A stretch of DNA of 5,214 nucleotides. Source: an uncultured Clostridia bacterium (GTDB taxonomy: Bacteria > Bacillota_A > Clostridia > TANB77 > CAG-508). The notes under the pieces were generated by a model that was not told the DNA's origin, searched no databases, and saw nothing but the letters and a program-made list of their open reading frames with translations. Position numbers and translations under genes: made by a program. Numbering within the stretch: position 1 is the first letter of the stretch; each line of letters starts with the position of its first letter. Below are positions 1-5,214 of the stretch, one piece after another. The stretch is from the NCBI GenBank assembly GCA_947628465.1, contig CANQZZ010000099.1, forward strand, positions 1 through 5,214, in the 5' to 3' direction.

Positions 1-47
1 TTTCTATTAATATATTAGATATTATTTAAGAATTATTTTTTTATAAC
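1..47. other. Downstream edge of the TPR gene, no feature seen
   Basis: This AT-only stretch follows the TAG stop of the TPR gene. I found no stable hairpin with a U-run and no start of another gene, so whether the transcript ends here or continues is not visible. Confidence 0.5.
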
Positions 48-1202
48 CTATGAATTAAATTTTCTTTTTTTATTTTTGTCTTTATTATCTAAAACTTTTG
101 TAAGACTATATGTATTATCCAAATATTCTGAAATTTCTTTTTCTTTTTTACTTTCTTTTATTTCTATAGAATTTTCTGGTTTTCCTATTTGGCTTTTTAT
201 TGAGAAAAATATTGGTTCTTCTAATGCTTTTTCATAAAATTCCTTGCTTACTTCTGTTGCTCTATTTAAAAATGATATTGCTTTTGCTTTGTTATTTTTT
301 ATCATGTATATTTTTGCAAGTTGATAAAAAGATTTTACTTCTGTTTCTTCATACATACTTTGTAAGAAATATTTTTCTGCTTCTTCTATATCTCTATATA
401 GAAGAGATATTTGTCCCAATCTATAATATGAATTAAATGAATTGCTATCTACCTCTGTTGCCTTTAAAAAGCACTCCTTAGCTAAAGAAAACTCGTTTAT
501 TCTTGAATAAGCTATTCCTAAATTATAATACAGCTCTACATCTTCTGGATTATATTTAATTGCTTGAACATAAATATTTATTGCTTCTTTAAATTTTTCT
601 TTTTCTAGTAATAAATCACCAAGCATTTTATTTGATTCTGATAATTCTGGTTTTTTCTTAGCTAATATTTTTAACATTTCTATTGCTTCATCTTTTTTGT
701 TTAAATCATTTAGTAATTTTGATATTTTAAAATATGATTCATAATCATTGTTTCTAATATCTAAAACTTTTACATATTCTTCAATTGCTTTTCTCATGCC
801 ACCTTCTTCTTGATATATTTCTGCAAGCATTTTATGCCCCATATAGCTTTTATCATATTTTACAATTAAATTTATTAAAATGTCTTTTGCTTTTTTTCTA
901 TTACCAATAAATATAAATATTTTGCTTGCTAAAATACTTACTAATTCACTAGAGTTTATTCCTTTAAGCTCTAATATTAATACAATTGCAGGAATTATTA
1001 TGCAGAATAAATAAGTAATTATGGTAAAAAATTTTCCTGTTAAAATGCTAAATAATATTTGTATTAAATTAATAAATATACCAATTGCTTGAGTTATAGT
1101 TATTACTAGATAAGTTGTATCATTCTTTTTGATAAGTTTGAATATAAATATATAAGTAAAAAGTAAAAATGATATTAGACTAAATATTATTTTTCCTATC
1201 AT
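48..1202 (-). CDS. Membrane-anchored tetratricopeptide repeat protein
   Basis: A 384-residue protein with no recognised enzymatic domain. The N-terminus has three predicted membrane segments (about 4-22, 30-54 and 57-79) joined by short turns, with no cleavable signal evident. After that come six or seven TPR-like helix pairs: a degenerate one near 85-115, then about 119-150, 153-185, 187-220, 221-254, 255-287 and 288-320. The clearest is DVELYYNLGIAYSRINEFSLAKECFLKA, with the expected small and aromatic positions. A Lys/Glu-rich, probably disordered tail (about 340-384) ends the protein. Because the basic residues flank the third segment on its C-terminal side (NRKKAK), the TPR part is probably cytoplasmic, but with three segments the topology is not certain. 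TPR arrays bind other proteins, so a scaffold or assembly-factor role is likely; the partner is not shown by the sequence. It is translationally coupled to ppa, which may reflect compact packing rather than shared function. Confidence 0.85.
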   Translation of the reverse strand: MIGKIIFSLISFLLFTYIFIFKLIKKNDTTYLVITITQAIGIFINLIQILFSILTGKFFTIITYLFCIIIPAIVLILELKGINSSELVSILASKIFIFIGNRKKAKDILINLIVKYDKSYMGHKMLAEIYQEEGGMRKAIEEYVKVLDIRNNDYESYFKISKLLNDLNKKDEAIEMLKILAKKKPELSESNKMLGDLLLEKEKFKEAINIYVQAIKYNPEDVELYYNLGIAYSRINEFSLAKECFLKATEVDSNSFNSYYRLGQISLLYRDIEEAEKYFLQSMYEETEVKSFYQLAKIYMIKNNKAKAISFLNRATEVSKEFYEKALEEPIFFSIKSQIGKPENSIEIKESKKEKEISEYLDNTYSLTKVLDNKDKNKKRKFNS

Positions 1203-1209
1203 GTAAGTT

Positions 1210-1215
1210 CTCCTT
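1210..1215 (-). promoter_or_regulatory. Shine-Dalgarno of the TPR gene, overlapping the ppa stop
   Basis: AAGGAG on the minus strand, 7 nt before the ATG at 1202. Its first two A residues are the last two bases of the ppa TAA stop (1214-1216). A ribosome finishing ppa would sit directly on this site, so the two genes are almost certainly one transcript with coupled translation. Confidence 0.85.
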
Positions 1216-1744
1216 AATTTTCAAATTTTTTATTATAATTATCTATTGATTTTTGTATTATTTTTTCTGCTTCTTCTCTTCCTGAAACCTTTTCTACAAC
1301 TGTTTGTTTATCTTCTAATTGTTTATATACCTCAAAAAAGTGCATTATTTCTGAAGAAATATGGCTTGGTAATTCTTCTATATCTTTATACATATTTAAA
1401 AATGGATCTTTTTTGGCAATAGCTATTATCTTTTCATCATTTTGCTCTGAATCTATCATATTTATTACACCTATTGGATAACATTCTACAAGTGTCATTG
1501 GGTCTATGTTTTCTTGGCATAATACTAAAACATCTAATGGGTCATTATCATCCGCATATGTTCTTGGAATAAATCCATAATTTGCAGGATAATGTGTAGC
1601 TGTATATAATACTCTATCTAACCTAAGCATTCCTGTTTCTTTATCTAATTCATATTTATTTTTTCCACCTTTTGTTATTTCGATTACTGCCATAAATTCT
1701 TCTGGTTTTATTCTTTCTTGATTTATACTATGCCATATATTCAT
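1214..1744 (-). CDS. ppa: Inorganic pyrophosphatase, family I
   Basis: A 176-residue soluble Mg-dependent enzyme that hydrolyses pyrophosphate to two phosphates, pulling nucleic-acid, protein and lipid synthesis forward. The active site is complete when set against E. coli PPase: E22, K30 and E32 in VIEITKGGKNKYE; R44 and Y56 in the LDRVLYTATHYPANYGFIP block; the signature DNDPLDV with D66, D68 and D71; D98 and D103 with K105; and Y140-K141 in EVYKQLE. The length is normal for the family. The MNIWHSINQERIKPEEF start is a short N-terminal extension typical of one bacterial subgroup. AGAGGA, 7 nt before the ATG at 1744, supports the start. B. subtilis uses the unrelated family II enzyme, so a family I gene fits a clostridial rather than a Bacillus lineage. 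The gene is tightly linked to the downstream TPR gene; its metabolic role has no obvious tie to the sporulation genes upstream. Confidence 0.97.
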   Translation of the reverse strand: MNIWHSINQERIKPEEFMAVIEITKGGKNKYELDKETGMLRLDRVLYTATHYPANYGFIPRTYADDNDPLDVLVLCQENIDPMTLVECYPIGVINMIDSEQNDEKIIAIAKKDPFLNMYKDIEELPSHISSEIMHFFEVYKQLEDKQTVVEKVSGREEAEKIIQKSIDNYNKKFEN

Positions 1745-1751
1745 ATATTTA

Positions 1752-1757
1752 TCCTCT
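1752..1757 (-). promoter_or_regulatory. Shine-Dalgarno of ppa
   Basis: AGAGGA on the minus strand, 7 nt before the ATG at 1744. It is slightly weaker than the AGGAGG sites of the VanW and dacF genes, but well spaced. Confidence 0.7.
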
Positions 1758-1800
1758 TTTCATTATTTGTTCTAATGTATATATTTTAATTCATTTTATT

Positions 1801-1828
1801 AAAAAAGTCTATATCTATTTTACTTTTT
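1801..1828 (-). terminator. Weak terminator-like hairpin after dacF
   Basis: Arms 1802-1808 and 1822-1828 pair as AAAAAGT with ACTTTTT around a 13-nt loop, and the 3' arm runs into six T in the dacF direction. The stem has only one G-C pair and its U-run is inside the stem, so it would be a poor intrinsic terminator. It is listed because it is the only candidate in the 105-nt dacF-ppa gap. Confidence 0.25.
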
Positions 1829-1830
1829 CT

Positions 1831-1858
1831 ATTATATTAACATAAGTTTTTATCTTAA
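1831..1858 (-). promoter_or_regulatory. Putative sigma-A promoter for ppa and the TPR gene
   Basis: A perfect -10 TATAAT (1831-1836) lies 16 nt downstream of TTAAGA (1853-1858), a four-of-six match to TTGACA. The -35 overlaps the final codons of dacF. Predicted transcription would start near 1824 and give a leader of about 80 nt before ppa. In an AT-rich genome TATAAT occurs by chance, so support is moderate. Confidence 0.4.
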
Positions 1859-3149
1859 TAAATTAAACCAACTTTCAATAGTTCTTGTGCACATATTTAC
1901 AATATTTAATTTTTTTACATCTTGTTTTGCTACAATATTTACTTTTGCAATTTCTTCATTATCAAGTAGATAAGTAACTTCTCCTAATTTTTGCCCAGCC
2001 GATATTGGTGCAGATATATTATCATCTAATACTATGTTTGAAGATATTGCTTTGGATTTTCCTTTTTCAATTAAACATCCACTATCTTCTTCTAAAATCG
2101 CATCTACACTATTAAATATTCCTTTATCTACATTTACTGTTTTTACAATATCGCCTTTTTTTGAACATTCTATATATTCAAAATTACTAAAACCATAATC
2201 AAGAAGTTTTTTTGCTTCTGCGAAACGAATAGCCGAAGTCTCACCCTTCATAATTACTGCTATTAACGAAAGATTTCCACGTGTTGCTGTTGCAGATAAG
2301 TTAAAAAGTGCTGTAGATGTAGACCCTGTTTTTAGTCCTGTTGCGCCATCATAATTTCGTATAAGTTTATTTGTATTAACAAGTTCTGACTTACCATCTC
2401 TTAAACTATCCATCCAAATTGTAGTATATTCAGTAATTTTAGGATGCTTTGTTATTAGTTCTCTTGACATTAGTGCAATATCATAGCTAGATGTTAAATG
2501 TCCATCTTCATCTATTCCATGACAATTTTTAAATGTCGTATCATTCATTCCAAGTTCTTTTGCTCTTTTATTCATTTGCTCTACAAATAGTTCTTCTGAA
2601 CCTGCAAGGAATTCTGCCATTGCCATTGAGCAATCATTTGCTGACACAACACAAATCGCTTTTAGCATTTCATTTACAGTTAAGGTTTCAGTAGTATCAA
2701 GCCAAATTTGAGAACCACCCATAGAGCTTGCTTTTTCTGAACATGGTACAGTGTCATCTAGGCTAATTATACCATTATCTAATGCTTCCATTGTTAAAAG
2801 AATAGTCATTACTTTTGTGACACTAGCTGGTCTTAATTTTTCATGTGAATTATATTCATATAAAATCTCACCTGTCTTTTGATCCATCAAAATTGCGCTT
2901 CCTGATGTAATTCCTAAAAAATTTCCGAGAGCTTTCTTTGCTTTCCTCGCCTTCTTGCTTATTACTTTCTTCCTCGTTATTTTGCTTTTCGCTATTTTTT
3001 TCTGGTGCAACAGATGTTGATACAGAAGAATTATCACTTGACCAAACATAAATGCTATCTTCATCTATTGCATACGAAAAAGCAGGAATAATTAAAGTAA
3101 TTATTATTAAAATACTGCAAGTTATATATAATAATTTTTTTAAATGCAT
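1850..3149 (-). CDS. dacF: D-alanyl-D-alanine carboxypeptidase (DacF/PBP5 type), apparent frameshift
   Basis: A serine-type D,D-carboxypeptidase that trims the terminal D-Ala from peptidoglycan stem peptides outside the membrane. The protein is split over two frames. The first frame (3149-2868) gives the signal peptide (residues 1-27, cleavage likely after SYA) and an acidic linker. The second (readable from 3064 to 1850) gives the enzyme. Removing one base in the linker yields a continuous 432-residue product, a normal family length. In that numbering the motifs are complete: SVTK with nucleophile Ser109, SAN at 169-171 and KTG at 273-275. A PBP5-type C-terminal beta domain follows (about 320-415), then an amphipathic tail (RTIESWFNLLR) for membrane attachment. 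The 404-residue reading from 3064 lacks a signal peptide, and its first 30-45 residues are probably out-of-frame noise. DacF in B. subtilis acts in forespore cortex formation; the ytfJ neighbourhood fits that role, but a vegetative DacA-like role is possible. The frameshift may be a sequence error, a real mutation or, less likely, programmed. Confidence 0.88.
2916..3001 (-). other. Interval containing the dacF frameshift
   Basis: Upstream of about 3001 only the signal-peptide frame makes sense; downstream of about 2916 only the catalytic frame does. Between them both frames are open. One reads as an acidic linker (EEESNKQEGEESKESS), the other as a basic one (KKVISKKARKAKKA). The interval is bounded by two homopolymers, A7 in the mRNA sense at 3001-2995 and T6 at 2921-2916, each a natural place for a one-base length error. 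Third-position AT use is about equal in the two frames (14 versus 13 of 24 codons by my count), so it does not locate the shift. The acidic reading resembles the linkers of neighbouring proteins, which favours the T6 run. Confidence 0.7.
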
Positions 3150-3150
3150 A

Positions 3151-3209
3151 TAAAAAACCTCCTAAGTCATAAATATTAGTAAATATTTATGCGCTTAAGA
3201 AGTTTTTTA
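3151..3209 (-). promoter_or_regulatory. dacF leader hairpin sequestering the ribosome binding site
   Basis: The gap between the VanW gene and dacF is almost entirely a two-part inverted repeat. The outer arms are 3151-3166 and 3194-3209. In minus-strand RNA they form 16 consecutive pairs, 14 Watson-Crick and two G-U (3159 with 3201, 3162 with 3198). An asymmetric internal loop (2 and 3 nt) leads to an inner perfect 9-bp stem, 3169-3177 with 3182-3190, closed by a 4-nt loop. The 3' outer arm contains the complete AGGAGG of dacF followed by six U. On the plus strand both G-U pairs would be C-A mismatches, so the fold suits only the dacF-sense transcript. It could block translation initiation, act as an RNA thermometer or switch, or serve as an intrinsic terminator for the upstream operon, since the U-run follows the GC-containing part of the stem. 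Pairings are seen directly; function is inferred. Confidence 0.6.
3158..3163 (-). promoter_or_regulatory. Shine-Dalgarno of dacF, buried in the hairpin
   Basis: AGGAGG on the minus strand, 8 nt upstream of the ATG at 3149. This strong site fixes the dacF start and argues against the alternative ATG at 3064, which is out of frame with the signal peptide. All six bases pair within the leader hairpin, two of them as G-U. Confidence 0.85.
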
Positions 3210-3219
3210 GAATAGAAAT

Positions 3220-3909
3220 TTAAGCCTTAACTATTTTTGTGTATATATGATTAGTATCTGCTGAAGCATATATTTTTATATCGTAATCATAATCATTTCT
3301 AAATTTAAAATCTATACTGCCATAAGCAACTGCAGCATCTTTTCCCTCTGGAACATAATATACCTTTCTACTATGCTCATGTCTTTCTATAACAGTAAGA
3401 TTTGGCAAAGCAAGAACTGCATTATATAATGTACTACTTATTTGGCAGTTTCCTCCACCATATCCCTTTATTTTGTTTCCGTCTTTATCAAAAATATCTG
3501 CTTTTTGATAACCTTTCTCAGGAGTAGCTTTTCCTACAGTATCACAAAAAGAAAAAGTTTCTCCTTTCTTTACTACTGTTTCGTTTAACTTAGAACACGT
3601 TATTTGTATATTGTTTTGTCTTCCTTTATCATTTGGAGTATATACTTTAGTAGAAAAAGATGAAAGTTCTGTTTTTTCATTTTTATTTTCTTTATCGTCT
3701 TTATTTGTATCATCAGAATTATTGTCTGTGTTTAAATCTGCATTTGTATTATTTATATTATTATTATTTGTATTATCTATGTTATCTAAACTAATTGTTC
3801 TTTCTGCATTGTAACTGTTCTGTTTATCATCATTACTAATATTATCTTTATTTCCACAACCACTTAAACAAAGAGATAAAGCAAATATAGTAATTAAAAT
3901 CTTTTTCAT
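3220..3909 (-). CDS. VanW-domain lipoprotein
   Basis: A 229-residue exported protein. The N-terminus is a lipoprotein signal peptide: MKK, a hydrophobic core, and the lipobox LSGC with Cys18 as the expected lipidation site. Residues about 24-80 are an Asn/Asp/Lys-rich disordered spacer. Residues about 82-228 are a VanW domain: FSTKVY, KGETFSFCDTVG (115-126), GYGGGNCQISSTLYNA (149-164) with Cys155, then ERHEHS (175-180) with two histidines, YVPEGKDAAVAYGSIDFKFR and a final strand. VanW was named from a vancomycin-resistance cluster, but the domain is widespread in Firmicutes surface proteins and its activity is not established. No G5, peptidoglycan-binding or Ig-like domain is present, so this is a minimal version. 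There are no other van genes here, so glycopeptide resistance should not be inferred. AGGAGG 6 nt before the ATG sets the start. Its place between ytfJ and dacF suggests an envelope or spore-coat-stage role, which is inference. Confidence 0.92.
   Translation of the reverse strand: MKKILITIFALSLCLSGCGNKDNISNDDKQNSYNAERTISLDNIDNTNNNNINNTNADLNTDNNSDDTNKDDKENKNEKTELSSFSTKVYTPNDKGRQNNIQITCSKLNETVVKKGETFSFCDTVGKATPEKGYQKADIFDKDGNKIKGYGGGNCQISSTLYNAVLALPNLTVIERHEHSRKVYYVPEGKDAAVAYGSIDFKFRNDYDYDIKIYASADTNHIYTKIVKA
3676..3783 (-). repeat. Asn/Asp-rich low-complexity coding tract
   Basis: AAT/GAT/AAC-rich codons encode the spacer at about residues 43-78 of the VanW lipoprotein (for example NNNNINNTNADLNTDNN). 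It is an imperfect, low-complexity tract rather than an exact tandem repeat. It likely acts as a flexible tether between the lipid anchor and the folded domain, and its length may vary between strains. Confidence 0.6.
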
Positions 3910-3915
3910 TTGGGT

Positions 3916-3921
3916 CCTCCT
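3916..3921 (-). promoter_or_regulatory. Shine-Dalgarno of the VanW lipoprotein gene
   Basis: A full AGGAGG on the minus strand, 6 nt before the ATG at 3909, in the 27-nt gap after ytfJ. The short gap, filled by the ribosome binding site and without any terminator-like hairpin, supports cotranscription with ytfJ. Confidence 0.8.
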
Positions 3922-3936
3922 CTTATATTTTATAAA

Positions 3937-4518
3937 TTAATCGTCTTGTTCTTCCTCTGTTTCATCATACTCAAATTCATAAGTATAATCTTCTTTATTT
4001 TCTTTATCTTTTTTACTATCTTTATTTTTCTTTTTATCGCTACCTTCATTGTTATCTTCTTTAAATATTTTTATATTTTCTTCTTTATCAGGACATTTTA
4101 CTTTAATTTTTACATCCTTTTTCATCGCACTACTTAATTTATCGAATAAATCTGGCACATAATCTAGTAACTTATCTATAGCAGATGAGTGATTTACTGG
4201 AAGAAGTTTTACACTTTCTTCTTGTACTACTAAAAAAGCAACTGGATTTATACTTACACCTGCACCTGAACCTCCTCCAAATGGTAATTTGTATTGTATC
4301 ATTTCCTCTTTTTCTCTTTTGCTATATTCGTCAATTGTCTCCTCATTAAATTCACTCCCTCCTGCAGCAAAACCAAAACACACTTTTGAAATAGGTATAA
4401 TTACAATATTATTACTTGTTTCTATTGGATCTCCTATAATAGTATTTACATCAACCATATCTTGAATACTATTCATTGCTGCAGACATAAGTCCTTCTAT
4501 TGGATGTTCTCTCATCAT
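3937..4518 (-). CDS. ytfJ: GerW family sporulation protein (YtfJ)
   Basis: A 193-residue protein. Residues 3-133 are a clear GerW/YtfJ domain: HPIEGLM near the N-terminus, DVNTIIGDPIET (23-34), FGFAAGGSEF (48-57), the glycine-rich PFGGGSGAGVSINPVAFLVV (79-98) and a KLLPV strand (104-108). The family is found in spore formers, with members implicated in spore germination; the biochemical role is unknown. There is no signal peptide, so it should be cytoplasmic (forespore). From about residue 134 there is a low-complexity tail rich in Asp, Glu and Lys that ends in an acidic run. This makes the protein longer than typical family members, which I recall at around 130-150 residues. Two adjacent ATGs are possible; the first, at 4518, sits 8 nt from AAGGAG and is chosen, but the second at 4515 is nearly as good. 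It overlaps the DUF2953 gene by 50 nt and is followed after 27 nt by the lipoprotein gene, indicating one operon. Confidence 0.93.
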   Translation of the reverse strand: MMREHPIEGLMSAAMNSIQDMVDVNTIIGDPIETSNNIVIIPISKVCFGFAAGGSEFNEETIDEYSKREKEEMIQYKLPFGGGSGAGVSINPVAFLVVQEESVKLLPVNHSSAIDKLLDYVPDLFDKLSSAMKKDVKIKVKCPDKEENIKIFKEDNNEGSDKKKNKDSKKDKENKEDYTYEFEYDETEEEQDD

Positions 4519-5131
4519 ACTTTACACTCCTTTTCTTTATTAACATATATATTACATTCATAATATGTACAATTTTTACATCAATTATACAATTTAGTTT
4601 AATTTTAAGTCGTGGTTTGTATTCATATATCGGCTTTATTTCATACATATATTCATCTTTATTACTTCCATTTTTTATATTTTTTGCAACTATTACTGAG
4701 ATAAGTGTTGCAAGTATTACTACTGCAAATGATGTCAGTATATTATCTGATATAGATATTGCAAAATATAAATCTAATTTATTTACCCTTATATTTAATT
4801 CTTTTATACTTTCTATGATTTTACTTTTATCTACTAACTTAATATCTTTAATATTTAATTCGCTTAATTTTTTAAATAATTTGCTATTTAAAACTTTAGA
4901 TTTTTTTACTTTGTTTATTTTATCATTATCTATTTTTATTTTTAAAAGAGTAATTTTGCCAAGTAATTTTAATCTTATATAAAAAAGATAATCTTTTATT
5001 TTTTCATTTCTTTTTCCTTTAGTATCTATCAACAATTTATTTATTTCTATTTCTATATTTGACAAGCACAATATAAAAAAAATTAATGATAAAAAAAATA
5101 ATATTACTAAAATTATAAGAAAAGCTATCAT
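4469..5131 (-). CDS. DUF2953 (YtfI-like) membrane protein
   Basis: A 220-residue protein whose function is not known. Residues 2-23 form a strongly hydrophobic N-terminal membrane segment. A Lys/Ile-rich stretch follows (about 30-115), then a second hydrophobic segment near 131-149 that begins in the family-like SISDNILTSF region. The C-terminal third (YEIKPIYEYKPRLKIKLNCI, then a hydrophobic IVHIMNVIYMLI) matches the usual end of DUF2953/YtfI proteins. The strongest support is position: DUF2953 genes commonly sit directly before ytfJ, as ytfI does in Bacillus subtilis. The last 16 codons overlap the ytfJ start in another frame and give a basic tail ending near SNRRTYVCSNE. The ATG at 5131 has an in-frame TAA two codons upstream, so no longer start is possible, yet it has no good Shine-Dalgarno. 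Family assignment is by recalled sequence resemblance and synteny; a sporulation role is inference. Confidence 0.8.
   Translation of the reverse strand: MIAFLIILVILFFLSLIFFILCLSNIEIEINKLLIDTKGKRNEKIKDYLFYIRLKLLGKITLLKIKIDNDKINKVKKSKVLNSKLFKKLSELNIKDIKLVDKSKIIESIKELNIRVNKLDLYFAISISDNILTSFAVVILATLISVIVAKNIKNGSNKDEYMYEIKPIYEYKPRLKIKLNCIIDVKIVHIMNVIYMLIKKRSVKYDERTSNRRTYVCSNE
4527..4532 (-). promoter_or_regulatory. Shine-Dalgarno of ytfJ, inside the upstream gene
   Basis: AAGGAG on the minus strand, 8 nt before the first of two consecutive ATG codons. It lies wholly within the coding region of the DUF2953 gene, so ytfJ translation is probably coupled to, or competes with, translation of that gene's C-terminus. 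It favours the ATG at 4518 over the one at 4515. Confidence 0.8.
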
Positions 5132-5149
5132 ATTTTAACTTGTATGATA
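5126..5149 (-). promoter_or_regulatory. Small hairpin over the DUF2953 start codon
   Basis: TATCATA and TATGATA form a perfect 7-bp inverted repeat (5126-5132 with 5143-5149) around a 10-nt loop. The ATG of the DUF2953 gene lies in the downstream arm. The stem has only one G-C pair and may be chance. It is noted because the gene also lacks a good Shine-Dalgarno. Confidence 0.25.
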
Positions 5150-5214
5150 TATTTAATAACTTAAATAACCATACGCTCCTTTCTTTATTTTTTAATATTT
5201 AATATAATCTATAT
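5132..5214 (-). other. Leader before the DUF2953 gene with an orphan Shine-Dalgarno
   Basis: This 83-nt stretch has stops in all three minus-strand frames, so no long upstream gene enters beyond the first few codons. It contains AAAGGAG (5178-5184) followed after only 3 nt by ATG-GTT-ATT-TAA (5161-5172). The spacing is too short for efficient initiation, and the tiny reading frame is not in phase with the DUF2953 gene. No convincing promoter is visible, and the window edge cuts off anything further upstream. In related genomes scpA/scpB often precede this gene pair, but nothing here shows that. Confidence 0.4.

Noticed and set aside
7..16. TAATATATTA palindrome at the window edge
   Set aside because: A 10-nt AT-only palindrome is expected by chance at this base composition and has no U-run or other context.
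200..436. Plus-strand open frame of 78 codons
   Set aside because: It is antisense to the TPR gene, composed of Leu/Phe/Ile-rich sequence as expected from the complement of Lys/Glu codons, and has no ribosome binding site or domain.
3017..3064. ATG at 3064 as the true start of the carboxypeptidase
   Set aside because: The resulting N-terminus has no convincing signal peptide and is an out-of-frame reading of the linker. The ATG at 3149 has a strong AGGAGG and a classic signal peptide.
3158..3209. Programmed frameshift or attachment-site reading of the palindrome before dacF
   Set aside because: The palindrome lies in the non-coding gap, with no integrase, direct repeats or mobile element near it. 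RNA structure explains the strand-specific G-U pairs better.
3611..3814. Plus-strand open frame of 67 codons
   Set aside because: It is the complement of the Asn/Asp/Lys-rich linker of the VanW lipoprotein, which forces a Ser/Leu/Phe-rich shadow frame.
3220..3909. Vancomycin-resistance gene
   Set aside because: VanW domains are common in Firmicutes surface proteins. No ligase, VanX/VanY or two-component genes are present, so resistance is not supported.
3910..4137. Plus-strand open frame of 75 codons resembling a hydrophobic peptide
   Set aside because: It is the antisense of the Lys/Glu tail of YtfJ, with Phe/Ile repeats and no initiation signal.
4500..4982. Plus-strand open frame of 160 codons resembling a membrane protein
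   Set aside because: It is antisense to the DUF2953 gene. Its hydrophobicity is the expected complement of Lys/Asn-rich codons, and the minus-strand gene has family and synteny support.

Overview
This is a very AT-rich, coding-dense stretch in which every credible gene lies on the minus strand. Low GC, strong AGGAGG ribosome binding sites, a YtfI/YtfJ (GerW) pair and a DacF-type carboxypeptidase point to an endospore-forming (or formerly spore-forming) member of the Clostridia. I cannot name the species from the sequence.

In transcription order (high to low coordinate) the window holds: a short leader; a DUF2953/YtfI-like membrane protein (5131-4469); a GerW/YtfJ spore protein with a charged C-terminal extension (4518-3937), whose start overlaps the previous gene by 50 nt; a small VanW-domain lipoprotein (3909-3220); a D,D-carboxypeptidase of the DacF/PBP5 type (3149-1850), whose signal-peptide half and catalytic half are in different frames; a family I inorganic pyrophosphatase (1744-1214); and a membrane-anchored TPR protein (1202-48). 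No gene-free stretch exceeds about 105 nt.

The first four genes look like one envelope/sporulation block: two spore-associated proteins, a surface lipoprotein and a peptidoglycan-trimming enzyme. The last two look like a second unit. They have a plausible promoter between dacF and ppa, and the ppa stop codon lies inside the ribosome binding site of the TPR gene.

Most of the content is ordinary for a clostridial genome. Two things deserve a second look. The 70-nt gap before dacF can fold, in the mRNA sense only, into a long two-part hairpin that buries the entire dacF Shine-Dalgarno sequence. The dacF gene itself carries an apparent one-base frameshift in the linker between signal peptide and catalytic domain. 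I see no CRISPR array, mobile element, tRNA, rRNA or defence system. I do not think the window contains a wholly new system, but the dacF leader is a candidate for an undescribed cis-regulatory RNA.
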